Below are positions 46,733 to 58,190 of a stretch of 64,000 nt of DNA, in pieces. The stretch comes from DASZUK01 sp963745595. Its GTDB lineage: Bacteria; Actinomycetota; Acidimicrobiia; Acidimicrobiales; RAAP-2. The notes under the pieces were generated by a model. The model made no database searches and was not told where the DNA came from. It worked only from the letters and a program-made list of their open reading frames with translations. The stretch's first letter is position 1. The number at the start of each line of letters is the position of its first letter. Position numbers and translations under genes: made by a program. The stretch covers positions 124,001 to 188,000 of the forward strand of contig CAVUYB010000007.1 of assembly GCA_963745595.1 (NCBI GenBank). Reading direction: 5' to 3'.

Positions 46733-48523
46733 TCACTTGCTCCTCTCGTACGTCGTCGACCGGTCGACCCCGTCGACGAACCGCTGCCTGAGGTCCCCCT
46801 TCAGGACCTTGCCGATCGCATTGGCCGGCAGCGCGTCGATGACGACCGCGTACCGGGGAACCTTGTAGTTGGCCATCGCCTCCCGCGCCCACGCCAGCAC
46901 GCCGTCGGCGAAACCGGCCGGGTCGTCCCCGTCGTAGGCGAGGTAGACGCACCCGACCTCGCTCATCCGCTCGTCGGCGACGCCGACGACGGCCAGTGGC
47001 CCGACGCCCGGGCAGCCGCGGAGGATGGCCTCGATCTCGGCCGGGTAGGCGTTGAACCCGCCGACGACGTACATATCCTTCAACCGGTCGGTGATCGCGA
47101 CGTTCCCGGCGCCGTCCATCACGCCGATGTCGCCGGTGTGCAGCCAGCCGTCCGCGTCCACCGTCTGCGCCGTCGCCGTCGGGTCCTGCCAGTAGCCGCG
47201 CATCACCGAGTAGCCGCGGACGACGATCTCGCCGGCTTCGCCGGACGGCAGGGCCTGGCCGTCGCCGTCGACCACCCGGACCTCGGTGTTCGGGATGGCC
47301 CGGCCCGACGTCCGGGCGACCACCTCCGGCGGATCGGACCGCCGGCACATCGTCACCGTGCCGCACGACTCCGTAAGGCCGTACGCGGTCAGGACCGTGT
47401 CGAAACCGAGCTCCTCCCGCATGGCCACGACGAGCTCAACCGGAATGATGTCGGCCCCCGTCGTCGCCAGGCGCAGCGACGACAGGTCGTGCGCGGCCCG
47501 GTCGGAATGGGCCAGGAGGCTCCGGAACAACGTCGGCGGGCCGGGGAGGACGGTGATCTTCTCCGCGGCGATCCGCTCGAGCACCCGGTCGACGTCGAAG
47601 ACCGGCTCCGGGACGATCGTCGCCCCGTACATCAGGCTGGCCAGCATGCCGGCCTTGTAGCCGAACGTATGGAACAGCGGGTTGACGAGCAGGTACCGGT
47701 CGCCGGCCCGGAGGCCGGCCAGCGCGGCCCACGTCCCGTACTCCCGCACCGTCGTCGAGTGGATCGACATGACGCCCTTCGGGTGGCCCGTCGTCCCCGA
47801 CGTGAACAGCAGGTCCGAGAGGTCGTCGGGCTGCACCGACGCCGCCCGAGCCGCCGCCGCCTCGGCCGTCACCGACCCCGCCCGCTCGACGAAGTCGTCC
47901 CACGACGTCACCGGGACTTGCCGACCGTCGCTCGCGGCCACACCAGGACCGGCGGCGGCGGCACCGGCACCGGCGGCACCGGCGGCCGCACCGGCGTCGG
48001 GCGCCCCTTCGCGCTGGACGACAACGATCTCGGCCAGCTCCCCGAGGTCCTCGCCGGCCAGCATCGCCGGGTAGTCGACGCCGAGGAATCCTTGCACCGT
48101 CAGCAGGACCCTGGCCCCCGACGCCCGCAGGATCTGCGCCGCCTCGCCGCCCTTGAAGCGGGTGTTCACCGTGACGACGACTGCGCCGGCCCCGGCCGCG
48201 CCGAGCGCGCTGACCACCCATTGGGCGCAGTTCGGGGCCCAGATGGCCACCCGGTCCCCCTTCGCCACCCCCGACGCCATGAGCGCCCGGGACAGCTCGC
48301 CGGCCGCGTCGGCCAGCTCGGCGTAGGTCAACCGAACCGGCCCGTCGGCCACCGCCTCGGCGTCCGGACGCCGCCGGGCGACGTCCGCCAGGAGGGCGGG
48401 AACCGTCCCCCACCGCAGGTCGGCCCGGGGGTCCTCGACCTCGTGGGCCCAGGCGATCCAGTCGTCCCAGTCCGCCGGTCCGGCTTCGGCGACCGCCGCG
48501 GCAGCAACGTCGGCGCCGGTCAC
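46733..48523 (-). CDS. FadD3-like AMP-forming acyl-CoA synthetase
   Basis: 596-residue ANL-family ligase. Motifs: LLFTSGTTGHPKGVMSIH (A3), YGLTESCGTVTMCR (A5), DGWLHTGDIGVMDGAGNVAI (A7), RLKDMYVVGGFNAYPAEIE (A8) and PANAIGKVLKGDL (A10 Lys). The GFNAYPAEIE hinge and overall layout match actinobacterial FadD3, which activates a steroid-ring propionate, but the substrate here is unproven. An Ala/Gly-rich insert (about residues 180-205) looks like a flexible loop. GTG at 48523. Probably an operon with the downstream dehydrogenase. Confidence 0.85.
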   Translation of the reverse strand: MTGADVAAAAVAEAGPADWDDWIAWAHEVEDPRADLRWGTVPALLADVARRRPDAEAVADGPVRLTYAELADAAGELSRALMASGVAKGDRVAIWAPNCAQWVVSALGAAGAGAVVVTVNTRFKGGEAAQILRASGARVLLTVQGFLGVDYPAMLAGEDLGELAEIVVVQREGAPDAGAAAGAAGAGAAAAGPGVAASDGRQVPVTSWDDFVERAGSVTAEAAAARAASVQPDDLSDLLFTSGTTGHPKGVMSIHSTTVREYGTWAALAGLRAGDRYLLVNPLFHTFGYKAGMLASLMYGATIVPEPVFDVDRVLERIAAEKITVLPGPPTLFRSLLAHSDRAAHDLSSLRLATTGADIIPVELVVAMREELGFDTVLTAYGLTESCGTVTMCRRSDPPEVVARTSGRAIPNTEVRVVDGDGQALPSGEAGEIVVRGYSVMRGYWQDPTATAQTVDADGWLHTGDIGVMDGAGNVAITDRLKDMYVVGGFNAYPAEIEAILRGCPGVGPLAVVGVADERMSEVGCVYLAYDGDDPAGFADGVLAWAREAMANYKVPRYAVVIDALPANAIGKVLKGDLRQRFVDGVDRSTTYERSK

Positions 48524-48677
48524 CCGGCTTCCTCCGGCTTGGCTTTCGGGCGGTTTCGCTGGTTCATCGCACCGGTAGGTTACTGCCCCGTCCCGGCACC
48601 TGATGCCCCGTCAGCTATCGGTCCCCCCGACCCCGGCCACCGCCCTGAGCTGGAATAATCGGGCTTGCTCAGTGTTG

Positions 48678-48693
48678 CTTCTGTCAACAGAAG
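48678..48693 (+). promoter_or_regulatory. Palindrome in the msrB upstream region, possible operator
   Basis: CTTCTGT-CA-ACAGAAG, a 7-bp perfect inverted repeat 74 bp before the msrB start, in the 243-bp divergent gap (48524-48766). It could bind a dimeric repressor such as an oxidative-stress regulator; no regulator gene is nearby. Confidence 0.35.
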
Positions 48694-48766
48694 AACAACG
48701 GGGCGGTGAACGATGAGACGGTTGATCCGACGACGACGGTTCACCGCCCGAGGAAGGGAGGGCACC

Positions 48767-49225
48767 ATGGCGACCCCCGAGACGACTCCGGAGGTCCAGC
48801 TCAGCGACGAGGAGTGGCGCCAGCGACTGGCACCCGAGCAGTACCAGGTGCTGCGGCACGGCGCCACCGAGCCGGCGTGGTCCGGTGAGCTGCTCCATGT
48901 CGACGGTGACGGCATGTTCCACTGCGCCGGCTGCGGCGCGGACCTCTTCTCCACCGACGCCAAGTTCGACTCCGGCTCCGGGTGGCCGAGCTTCGACCGG
49001 GCCGTCGCCGACGGCACGGTCGTCGAGAAGGCCGACCACAGCCACCTCATGGTCCGGACCGAGATCAACTGCGCCCGCTGCGGCGGCCACCTCGGCCACG
49101 TCTTCGACGACGGACCGACCGACACCGGCGTCCGCTACTGCGTCAACTCTCTGGCCCTCGACTTCGGCCCGACGGACGGCGACGACGGTTCGGGCGAGCC
49201 CCCCGGCGAGGGCGCCGAGGGCTGA
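48767..49225 (+). CDS. msrB: Methionine-R-sulfoxide reductase
   Basis: 152-residue MsrB, repairing oxidised methionine. Zinc Cys pairs CAGCG and CARCG, substrate loop FDSGSGWPSFDR, HLGHVFDDGP and the catalytic Cys in VRYCVNSLALDF. The ATG at 48767 follows a good AGGAAGGGAGGG site; an upstream ATG (48713) would add an unlikely Arg-rich leader. The stop is followed by two further stop-containing copies of GGGGGCTRA within 26 bp. Confidence 0.95.
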   Translation: MATPETTPEVQLSDEEWRQRLAPEQYQVLRHGATEPAWSGELLHVDGDGMFHCAGCGADLFSTDAKFDSGSGWPSFDRAVADGTVVEKADHSHLMVRTEINCARCGGHLGHVFDDGPTDTGVRYCVNSLALDFGPTDGDDGSGEPPGEGAEG

Positions 49226-49245
49226 CCGGGGGCTAACGGACCGGG

Positions 49246-49282
49246 GGCTGATCGACCCGGGGTGGCCCCGGATCGATCAGCC
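49246..49282. terminator. Long hairpin between msrB and the small hypothetical gene
   Basis: 17-bp arms (49246-49262 and 49266-49282) with one mismatch and a 3-nt loop; one arm includes the stop and last codons of the minus-strand gene. Confidence 0.75.
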
Positions 49283-49603
49283 GACCAGCCGGCCCTCGAC
49301 CAGGTCGAAGACGACCGCCATGCGGGCCGCCTCGACCGGCCGGTCGAGGCAGGCCAATACGACCTCCGCCATGGCCAGGGCGCCGCAGATCTCGAAGACC
49401 TCCTCCTTGGCGTACCGCACGGCTGGGTGCAGGTGCGCCGCTTCCGTCGCACCGCCGCCCACGCCGCCCAACCCGTCACCGCCGCCACCCCCGACCCCGC
49501 GGCCACCGGGATCGCCGGTGACGCCGCTCCCGGCAGGTGGCCCGACGATGCCAAGACCCACAGCGCCATCCCGAGCGACGTCGTCGGCCACATCGCCGAT
49601 CAC
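49277..49603 (-). CDS. Hypothetical protein downstream of ssb
   Basis: 108 residues. The first 55 are Gly/Ala/Asp-rich; the last 50 form a clear helical block (HPAVRYAKEEVFEICGALAMAEVVLACLDRPVEAARMAVVFDLVEG) that may be the real domain. GTG at 49603 overlaps the ssb stop (GTGA), so it is translationally coupled to ssb. I do not recognise the family; a shorter start inside the Gly-rich part is possible. Confidence 0.6.
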   Translation of the reverse strand: MIGDVADDVARDGAVGLGIVGPPAGSGVTGDPGGRGVGGGGGDGLGGVGGGATEAAHLHPAVRYAKEEVFEICGALAMAEVVLACLDRPVEAARMAVVFDLVEGRLVG

Positions 49604-50049
49604 GCGCCGACCGCTTCGGCCGCCTTGTCGGCGTCGGCGGTCACGTCCGCGGTCCCGTCGGCGGCGGCGCTCGGACCGGGCTGGCTCGGAGTGCGCTCGT
49701 TGCGGGCGACCGTCGCCGTGGCGAACCGAAGGCTCGGACCGATCTCCTCGGCGACGATCTCCACTTTCGACCGCCGGTCCCCCTGGTCGGTCTCCCAGGT
49801 CCGCTGCTCGAGCCGACCGGTGACCATGATCCGCATGCCCTTGGCCAACGTGACCGCGGCGTTCTCGGCCAGGTCCCGCCAGCAGACCACGTCGAAGAAC
49901 GACGTCTCGCCCTCCCACTCCTTGGTCTCCGGGTCCTGCCAGCGCCGGTCGACGGCCACGCCCAGTTGGACGCAGGCATGGCCTTCGCGGGTGTAGCGGA
50001 TCTCGGGCTCGCGGGTCAGGTTGCCCGTCACGGTCGTGCTGTTGCTCAT
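49600..50049 (-). CDS. ssb: Single-stranded DNA-binding protein
   Basis: 149-residue SSB: OB fold with VTGNLTREPEIRYTREG, SFFDVVCWRDLAENAA and GMRIMVTGRLEQRTWET. The C-terminus is Ala/Thr/Asp-rich and ends KAAEAVGA without the acidic DDDIPF-type tip, so it is probably the auxiliary (SsbB-like) copy rather than the essential replication SSB. The 177 bp between it and ftsX hold only the duplicated ftsX end. Confidence 0.88.
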   Translation of the reverse strand: MSNSTTVTGNLTREPEIRYTREGHACVQLGVAVDRRWQDPETKEWEGETSFFDVVCWRDLAENAAVTLAKGMRIMVTGRLEQRTWETDQGDRRSKVEIVAEEIGPSLRFATATVARNERTPSQPGPSAAADGTADVTADADKAAEAVGA

Positions 50050-50167
50050 CTCCGGCTCCTCGATGTCGGTGGCCGGTCAGTCGTCCGGCATCGACCAGGG
50101 TGCCGGAGGCAGTTCGCTGGGAACCTTGCTCAGAACCTGGCTGGCGACCGCGTCGGCCAGAGGCCGA

Positions 50168-50241
50168 GGAACGACGGGTTCAGAGTCGAGGAAATGGCGC
50201 CGTCAGGCGTTCCGGGAACGACGGGTTCAGACGTCGAGGAA
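50168..50241. repeat. Gene-end direct repeat behind ftsX, 26-27 bp
   Basis: 50215-50241 contains the last codons and TGA of minus-strand ftsX; 50168-50193 is the same sequence with one C missing. The stops are 47 nt apart. Confidence 0.9.
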
Positions 50242-51120
50242 CCGGCGGATGGCGATGGCCGAGCCGATCGTCCCGATGGCGATGCCGACGATGACGACGA
50301 CCGCGTCGGTCGCGAAGACCTGCCAACCGGTCATCCGCATCTGCGCCAGCAGCGACCCGGGGTTCGTTGTGGGGTTCCCGAAGTCGTTGAGGATCACGTG
50401 GAGCAGGTAGACGAGGAGCGCGGCGATCCCGGAGCCGACGAGGCCCTGGATCATCCCCTCCGACATGAACGGGACGCGGATGAACCAGTTCGTGGCCCCG
50501 ACCAGCTTCATCACGGAGACTTCTCTTCGACGGGCGAAGATGGCCATGCGGATGGTGTTGAGGATGAGCACCGCGGCGGAGATGAGCAGCACGAGGGCGA
50601 CGACCAGGAAGACCCACTGGAGGATGGTGATCACCTTCTGTTCGGTGCGGATCTGCGATAGCGGAGCCGTCACCCGTGTGACGCCGGCCTGGTTCGAGAA
50701 CTTGGCGATGACCTGGTTGGCGTCTTGGGGATGGGTCGGGACGCACCGCCAGGACGTCGGCGTCCCGGCCGGCGTCACGCCACCTTCGGTGTAGATGGGG
50801 CCGAGCAGTCGCTTGGCCTCGTTGTAGTCGTACGCGTGACCGCGGAAGATGCACGGCTGGTTCACGTACGGCAGCGTCTTCAGCTGTGTCCCGACCGCCT
50901 TGGTCTCGGCCGGGCTGGCGTCGGCCTTCATCCACACGGTGACCTGCGTGCCGCGCTGCCACTCGCCCTCGGCCTGGGCCGCACCCTGCTTCAGGAGCAG
51001 CGCGGCGCCGACGAGCGCCAGGGAGACGGCGACGGTCAGGATGGCCGCGACGGTCATCAGCCGGTTGCGCCAGAGGTTCGACGCGGTCTCCCGGACGACG
51101 TACTCGCCGGAAACCGGCAT
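50227..51120 (-). CDS. ftsX: Cell division protein FtsX
   Basis: 297-residue FtsX, the membrane half of the FtsEX ABC-type complex that activates peptidoglycan hydrolases at the septum. It has a first helix (LMTVAAILTVAVSLALVGAALL), an extracellular domain of about 110 residues with two Cys (QPCIFRG, WRCVPTH), then three helices around VFLVVALVLLISAAVLILN and the cytoplasmic ARRREVSVMKLVGATNWFIR. ATG at 51120 shares its A with the ftsE stop (TGATG). Confidence 0.93.
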   Translation of the reverse strand: MPVSGEYVVRETASNLWRNRLMTVAAILTVAVSLALVGAALLLKQGAAQAEGEWQRGTQVTVWMKADASPAETKAVGTQLKTLPYVNQPCIFRGHAYDYNEAKRLLGPIYTEGGVTPAGTPTSWRCVPTHPQDANQVIAKFSNQAGVTRVTAPLSQIRTEQKVITILQWVFLVVALVLLISAAVLILNTIRMAIFARRREVSVMKLVGATNWFIRVPFMSEGMIQGLVGSGIAALLVYLLHVILNDFGNPTTNPGSLLAQMRMTGWQVFATDAVVVIVGIAIGTIGSAIAIRRFLDV

Positions 51121-51872
51121 CAGCCGAACCCGCCCGCGGCCGCTTCGGGCGAGTCGAACGCGCCGCCCTGGGTGCCACTCGTCGCCGCGCTGTCGATGCC
51201 GTAGACGCCCCGAGCCTGGTCCCGCACGAGGGTGCCGTGGTCGAGCTCGACGACGCGGCGGCGCATCCAGTTGACGAGGACCTCGTCGTGGGTGGCGACG
51301 ACCACCGTCGTCCCCGTCCGGTTGATCCGGTCGAGCAGCTGCATGATCCCCTGACTGGTCGCCGGGTCGAGGTTGCCGGTCGGCTCGTCGGCCAGCAGGA
51401 TCAACGGGCGGTTGACGAAAGCCCGGGCGACGGCGACCCGCTGCTGCTCGCCGCCGGAAAGCTCGCCGGGCAGGTTGTCCCGCTTGTTCGACAGCCCGAC
51501 CAGATCGAGCACCTGGGGCACCTGGGCCGCCACGACGTGCTTCGGCCGGCCGATCACCTCGAGGGCGAAGGCGACGTTCTCGAACACCGACTTGTTCGGC
51601 AGCAGCCGGAAGTCCTGGAAGACGCAGCCGATGTTCCGTCGTAGGTACGGCACCCGCCACTTCGGGAGGTGCACGGTGTCCCGTCCGGCTTCCCAGATCC
51701 GGCCAGTGTCGGGCAGCTCTTCGCGGAGCAGGAGGCGGATGAACGTGGTCTTGCCCGACCCTGACGCCCCGACGAGGAAGACGAACTCCCCCTTGTCGAT
51801 CTCGAGGGAGACGCCGCGCAGCGCGACGGTGCTGTTCTTGTAGGTCTTGGTGACGTTCTCGAAACGGATCAT
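51120..51872 (-). CDS. ftsE: Cell division ATP-binding protein FtsE
   Basis: 250-residue ABC ATPase partner of FtsX. Walker A GASGSGKTTFIRLLL, Q-loop CVFQDFRLLPNKSVFENV, signature LSGGEQQRVAVARAF, Walker B LILLADEPTGNLD, switch His in VVVATHDEVLV. A C-terminal extension of about 25 residues (Ala/Gly-rich) goes beyond the usual 229. ATG at 51872. Confidence 0.95.
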   Translation of the reverse strand: MIRFENVTKTYKNSTVALRGVSLEIDKGEFVFLVGASGSGKTTFIRLLLREELPDTGRIWEAGRDTVHLPKWRVPYLRRNIGCVFQDFRLLPNKSVFENVAFALEVIGRPKHVVAAQVPQVLDLVGLSNKRDNLPGELSGGEQQRVAVARAFVNRPLILLADEPTGNLDPATSQGIMQLLDRINRTGTTVVVATHDEVLVNWMRRRVVELDHGTLVRDQARGVYGIDSAATSGTQGGAFDSPEAAAGGFG

Positions 51873-52047
51873 TCGGAGATGGTCACCCCCCGCCCAGAAG
51901 CGCCGTCCATCCGGAACAGCTGCCGGGGGCGCGGGGAACGAAAAGAAAGCCTACCGGTCGAGCCCGGCCGACAGGTGCCACCCCGGCGCGGAACGAGCCG
52001 CACCGGTGCAGGAGAGGAGCCGAACGGACGATCAGCCGGTGCCGCCG

Positions 52048-52135
52048 CGCTGGCGGCGCAGCTCGGCCGCCCCTCAACCGGCGTCGCTCCGCTCAACCGG
52101 CGTCGCCCTGCCCCCGCTGGCGGCGCAGCTCGGCC
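52048..52135. repeat. Two separately duplicated blocks of the prfB 3' end
   Basis: 15 bp around the prfB stop (52092-52106) are repeated exactly at 52073-52087. A 21-bp block of coding sequence (52115-52135, encoding part of EAELRRQR) is repeated exactly at 52048-52068, outside the gene. Read on the minus strand the order is X-Y-Y-X, all in direct orientation. Confidence 0.93.
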
Positions 52136-53268
52136 TCCATGAACTGGTCGAGATCACCGTCGAGCACCGCGTCGACGTTCCCGGTCTCGACCTGGGTCCG
52201 GAGATCTTTGACCAGCTGGTACGGCGCGAGCACGTACGACCGGATCTGGTTCCCCCAGGCGTTGTCGCCCCGGTCCCCGCTGAGCGAGTCGAGCTCGGCC
52301 CGGCGCTCCTGGCGCGCTCGCTCGGCCAGCTTGGCCGCCAGGACCTGCATCGCCTTGGCCCGGTTCTGGAGCTGGCTGCGCTCGTTCTGGCACGAGACGA
52401 CGATCCCGGTCGGGAGGTGCGTGAGCCGGACGGCCGAGTCGGTCTTGTTGACGTGCTGGCCGCCGGCGCCCGACGACCGGTACGTGTCGACGCGGAGATC
52501 CTTCTCGTCGACGTCGACCTCCTTGGCGACATCCTCCAAGAACGGGACGACGTCGAGGGAGGCGAAGCTCGTCTGCCGGCGCTTCTGCGAGTCGAACGGC
52601 GACATCCGCACGAGCCGGTGCACCCCCCGCTCGGTGGCGAGCAGGCCGTAGGCGAACCGGCCGCGGACGATGAACGTGGCCGACAGCAGGCCGGCCTCCT
52701 GGCCCTCGGTGGCTTCGTCGACCTCGACGGTGAAGCCCCGGCGTTCCGACCAGCGTTGGTACATCCGCAGCATCATCTCCGCCCAGTCCTGGGCGTCGGT
52801 GCCGCCGGCGCCGGCGTGGACCTCGCAGATGGCATCCCGGTCGTCGTACTCGCCGGAGAACAGCGACTCGAGCTCCAGCCGGCCGATCCGGCGGGTGAGA
52901 TCGGCCACGGTCGCGTCCAACTCCTTGGCCAAGCCCTCGTCGGGCGTGCCGGCGGCGGCTGACTCGTCCACCAGCTCCCGCAGCACGGCCGCGTCGCCGA
53001 GGTCGGCCCCGAGACGTTCGAACCGGTCGACGTCGTCGGCCACCCGACCGAGCTCGGTCGTCACGGCGCGGGCCCGCTCCGCGTCGTCCCACAGATCCGG
53101 CCGGCCGGCGTCGCCCTCGAGCTCCGCCCGCCGGGCCCGCAGGTCGTCCATGCGGAGGTACGTCTCGGCCTCGGCCAGACGGGCCGTCAGCTCCTCGAGA
53201 CCGGCGCCGCCCTGCCCCTCCGAATCCGTGCGGTCGCCGGGTCCCGGCGCCTCAGACGGCGCCATCAT
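52093..53268 (-). CDS. prfB: Peptide chain release factor 2
   Basis: 391-residue RF2. Stop-recognition tripeptide region RMSPFDSQKRRQTSFASL (SPF), catalytic GGQ in SSGAGGQHVNKTDSAVRL, and the acidic C-terminal QVETGNVDAVLDGDLDQFME. The frame is continuous, so no programmed +1 frameshift of the E. coli type is needed. ATG at 53268 with 10 bp to the secA stop. Order secA-prfB-ftsE-ftsX is common in actinobacteria. Confidence 0.96.
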   Translation of the reverse strand: MMAPSEAPGPGDRTDSEGQGGAGLEELTARLAEAETYLRMDDLRARRAELEGDAGRPDLWDDAERARAVTTELGRVADDVDRFERLGADLGDAAVLRELVDESAAAGTPDEGLAKELDATVADLTRRIGRLELESLFSGEYDDRDAICEVHAGAGGTDAQDWAEMMLRMYQRWSERRGFTVEVDEATEGQEAGLLSATFIVRGRFAYGLLATERGVHRLVRMSPFDSQKRRQTSFASLDVVPFLEDVAKEVDVDEKDLRVDTYRSSGAGGQHVNKTDSAVRLTHLPTGIVVSCQNERSQLQNRAKAMQVLAAKLAERARQERRAELDSLSGDRGDNAWGNQIRSYVLAPYQLVKDLRTQVETGNVDAVLDGDLDQFMEAELRRQRGQGDAG

Positions 53269-53277
53269 GCTGGGGCT

Positions 53278-56139
<2,862 letters not shown>

Positions 56140-56715
56140 AGCGGGGCAATCGTACTGGTGAAAATGCGCCGGTGGCACCGAGCCCCAAAGGCGTCGAAAC
56201 CCGGCCCCGACCTCGTGCCCGTCGCCCTGCGTAACTACATTTTCCCCGCTCGCCGTCGACCGGCCGGTCGCCGCAGACGGCCGGACCGGGTCGGAGCGGT
56301 ACGGGCTGCGTGCGGCTGACCTGGTCTTTGACCCCACACTCGCCTGCGGCGGGGTTGGCAGCCCGGGGCCGGCGGTCGCTCGTCGCGACCCTTCGGCCCC
56401 GATGCGGCCGCTTCCCCCCGTCACCGCCCGCCCCCGACAGCCGGGAGCCAGGCGGGCAGGACTTACCCCTAAGTCGCACCATGCTCGGCAACCACGAGTT
56501 GCCTTACGTGGGTCGTTTCGCCTGCGACTGGCTTCGACTTGCAACCACAGACCCGCACGCAGCCCGCCCCGATGCTACTTGTGTCCCGCCGGCGTGCCCT
56601 CGGTCTCGGTGCCGAACACTGCTGTCCGTACCGCGGTCACCCAAGAACGGTCACCCAAGAACGGTCACCCGGAAGAACTGTCACCCGGAAGATCGGCCGG
56701 CGGGATCATACGGTC
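56140..56715. other. 576-bp intergenic region between divergent secA and sigma genes
   Basis: No gene is convincing here. It must hold the secA promoter (left) and the sigma-factor promoter (right). Visible elements are the palindrome GACTTA-CCCC-TAAGTC at 56460-56475 and the four tandem units at 56635-56694. Confidence 0.5.
56635..56694. repeat. Four tandem GGTCACCC(A/GG)AAGAAC units upstream of the ECF sigma gene
   Basis: Units 56635-56648 and 56649-56662 (14 bp, identical), 56663-56678 and 56679-56694 (16 bp, two differences). They end 21 bp before the sigma gene start, overlapping its leader or promoter, so they could be regulator-binding sites. Confidence 0.75.
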
Positions 56716-57177
56716 GTGCAGGACGACGCCGACCTCTATCGCAAACACGCGGAAGAGCTGACCCGGTTGGCCACCGGACTGGTCGGCCCCGACGCGGCGG
56801 CCGACGTCGTGTCGGCGGCCGTCCTCGGTTGCCTCGCCCATCGAGGTTGGCGACAGGTCGAAAACCGCCGGGCCTATCTCTTCCGCAGTGTGGTCAACGA
56901 GTCGGCGAAGTTCCATCGGGCCAATGCCCGCCGGTGGTCTCGGGAACGGAGGGTCGCCGATGCAAGCGCGGTCGATCCTCCGGAGGTTCGACCGGAGGTA
57001 CTGGCCGCCGTTGGCCGGCTCAGCTACCGGCAGCGAGCGGTGATCGTCCTCACGTACTGGGCCGACCTCGATCCGGTGCGGATCGGCGACTTGCTCGGGA
57101 TCACGGAGGGGTCGGTCCGCCGTCACCTCGCCCGCGCCCGGGCTCGACTGAAGGAGGTTCTCGATGACCACCGCTGA
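56716..57177 (+). CDS. ECF-type RNA polymerase sigma factor
   Basis: 153 residues with sigma region 2 (DLYRKHAEELTRLATGLVG...WRQVENRRAYLFRSVVNES) and region 4 (LSYRQRAVIVLTYWADLDPVRIGDLLGITEGSVRRHLARARARLKE), the latter a clear HTH. The region 2 is short, so it resembles SigE-like or SigM-like small ECFs. GTG at 56716 (VQDDADLY) keeps the alignment; the open frame upstream crosses the tandem repeats. It overlaps the next gene by 14 bp, a usual sigma/anti-sigma arrangement. Confidence 0.85.
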   Translation: MQDDADLYRKHAEELTRLATGLVGPDAAADVVSAAVLGCLAHRGWRQVENRRAYLFRSVVNESAKFHRANARRWSRERRVADASAVDPPEVRPEVLAAVGRLSYRQRAVIVLTYWADLDPVRIGDLLGITEGSVRRHLARARARLKEVLDDHR

Positions 57178-58009
57178 CGATCTCGACGTCCGGATCCGTC
57201 TGATGGTCCTGGAGTTGTTGGATGCGGCCCCACCGGCCCCCGCCCTGCCTCAGCTGGAAGACCAGCAGGCGCGACGACAGCGACGACGACAGCGACACGG
57301 GCACCGCATCCCGACCGGTTCGTGGCTCGCTCGGGCCGCCCGGCGACGCCCGTGGGCCGGCATCGGCCTGACGTTGGCCGGCATCGGCCTCCTGGTCGCC
57401 GCACTGGTGACGGTCGAGTCCGGACCGTCCGCCCAGGTCACGGAGGCCACCTTGGGTATGCAGGTGGCCGGCTACTCCTCGGTGGCCGTCACGCCGGCAC
57501 CGCCACCGGGCTACCAGGTGGTGGCCACGGGGACCGTGTTCGGCCGACCGTGGGTGGTGGCCGGGCTGCCGCCGTCCAGCGGTCGTATCGGCGAGTGGCT
57601 GGCGTACGCCGGCAAGACGCTGATCGGCGGAAGCAGCCCGCTCGGGTTCCCCGACGCTGCCCGGTTCGGCGGCCCGCGGGCCGCGCTCCACCTGAGCGTC
57701 GGGCTGGCGTCCGACAACCAGCGGTTCCTGGTCGGCGCCTCGAACGGGCCGGTCGCCATGGTCACCGTGCGGGCGAAAGGCGGCGCCGTGGTGACCGGCT
57801 CGGTGCTGCCGCACCAGCTCGGCGCCACCCGGTTCTTCGTGCTGTCGCTCGGCCGGCAAGGCGACTGTCATCAACTGTGCCAGGGGGCGGTGACGGTGTC
57901 CGTCGCGAACAGCAGCGGGCGGGTGCTGGCGACCCGGACGGTCTCGGACTTCGGAGGACTGAGCACGTACCTCAGCGCCCCGCCGGTCACCTCTCATCGG
58001 GGTCGGTGA
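57164..58009 (+). CDS. Membrane protein, probable anti-sigma factor
   Basis: 281 residues: a cytoplasmic N-terminus of about 58, basic (QARRQRRRQRHGHRI), one helix (AGIGLTLAGIGLLVAALVTV) and an extracytoplasmic domain of about 200 residues with one CHQLC pair. No zinc anti-sigma (HxxxCxxC) motif is seen. The assignment rests on overlap with the sigma gene and topology. The following 181 bp carry nothing else visible. Confidence 0.65.
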   Translation: MTTADDLDVRIRLMVLELLDAAPPAPALPQLEDQQARRQRRRQRHGHRIPTGSWLARAARRRPWAGIGLTLAGIGLLVAALVTVESGPSAQVTEATLGMQVAGYSSVAVTPAPPPGYQVVATGTVFGRPWVVAGLPPSSGRIGEWLAYAGKTLIGGSSPLGFPDAARFGGPRAALHLSVGLASDNQRFLVGASNGPVAMVTVRAKGGAVVTGSVLPHQLGATRFFVLSLGRQGDCHQLCQGAVTVSVANSSGRVLATRTVSDFGGLSTYLSAPPVTSHRGR

Positions 58010-58190
58010 CCGCAAGGCGAACCGGCGTGCATCCCCCAGCGGTCAGGGGGCAGCCAGCTACCGTGCTGCCGCGGGTGATGCTCCCTCCGACGCTGGGCCG
58101 ATCGTCGTGACTTCCTCGGCCGGCGGACGGCAACCTGCCCGATGCTCAACCAGACGGACGCCTGGACCGATGAAGGAGGACATGGCCGAC

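Noticed and set aside
49277..49918. 213-codon version of the small gene after ssb
   Set aside because: Its first half is the antisense-frame shadow of ssb; the GTG at 49603 overlapping the ssb stop gives a sensible 108-residue product.
53200..53268. Programmed +1 frameshift in prfB
   Set aside because: The prfB frame is continuous from the ATG through the GGQ region with no internal TGA slippery site.
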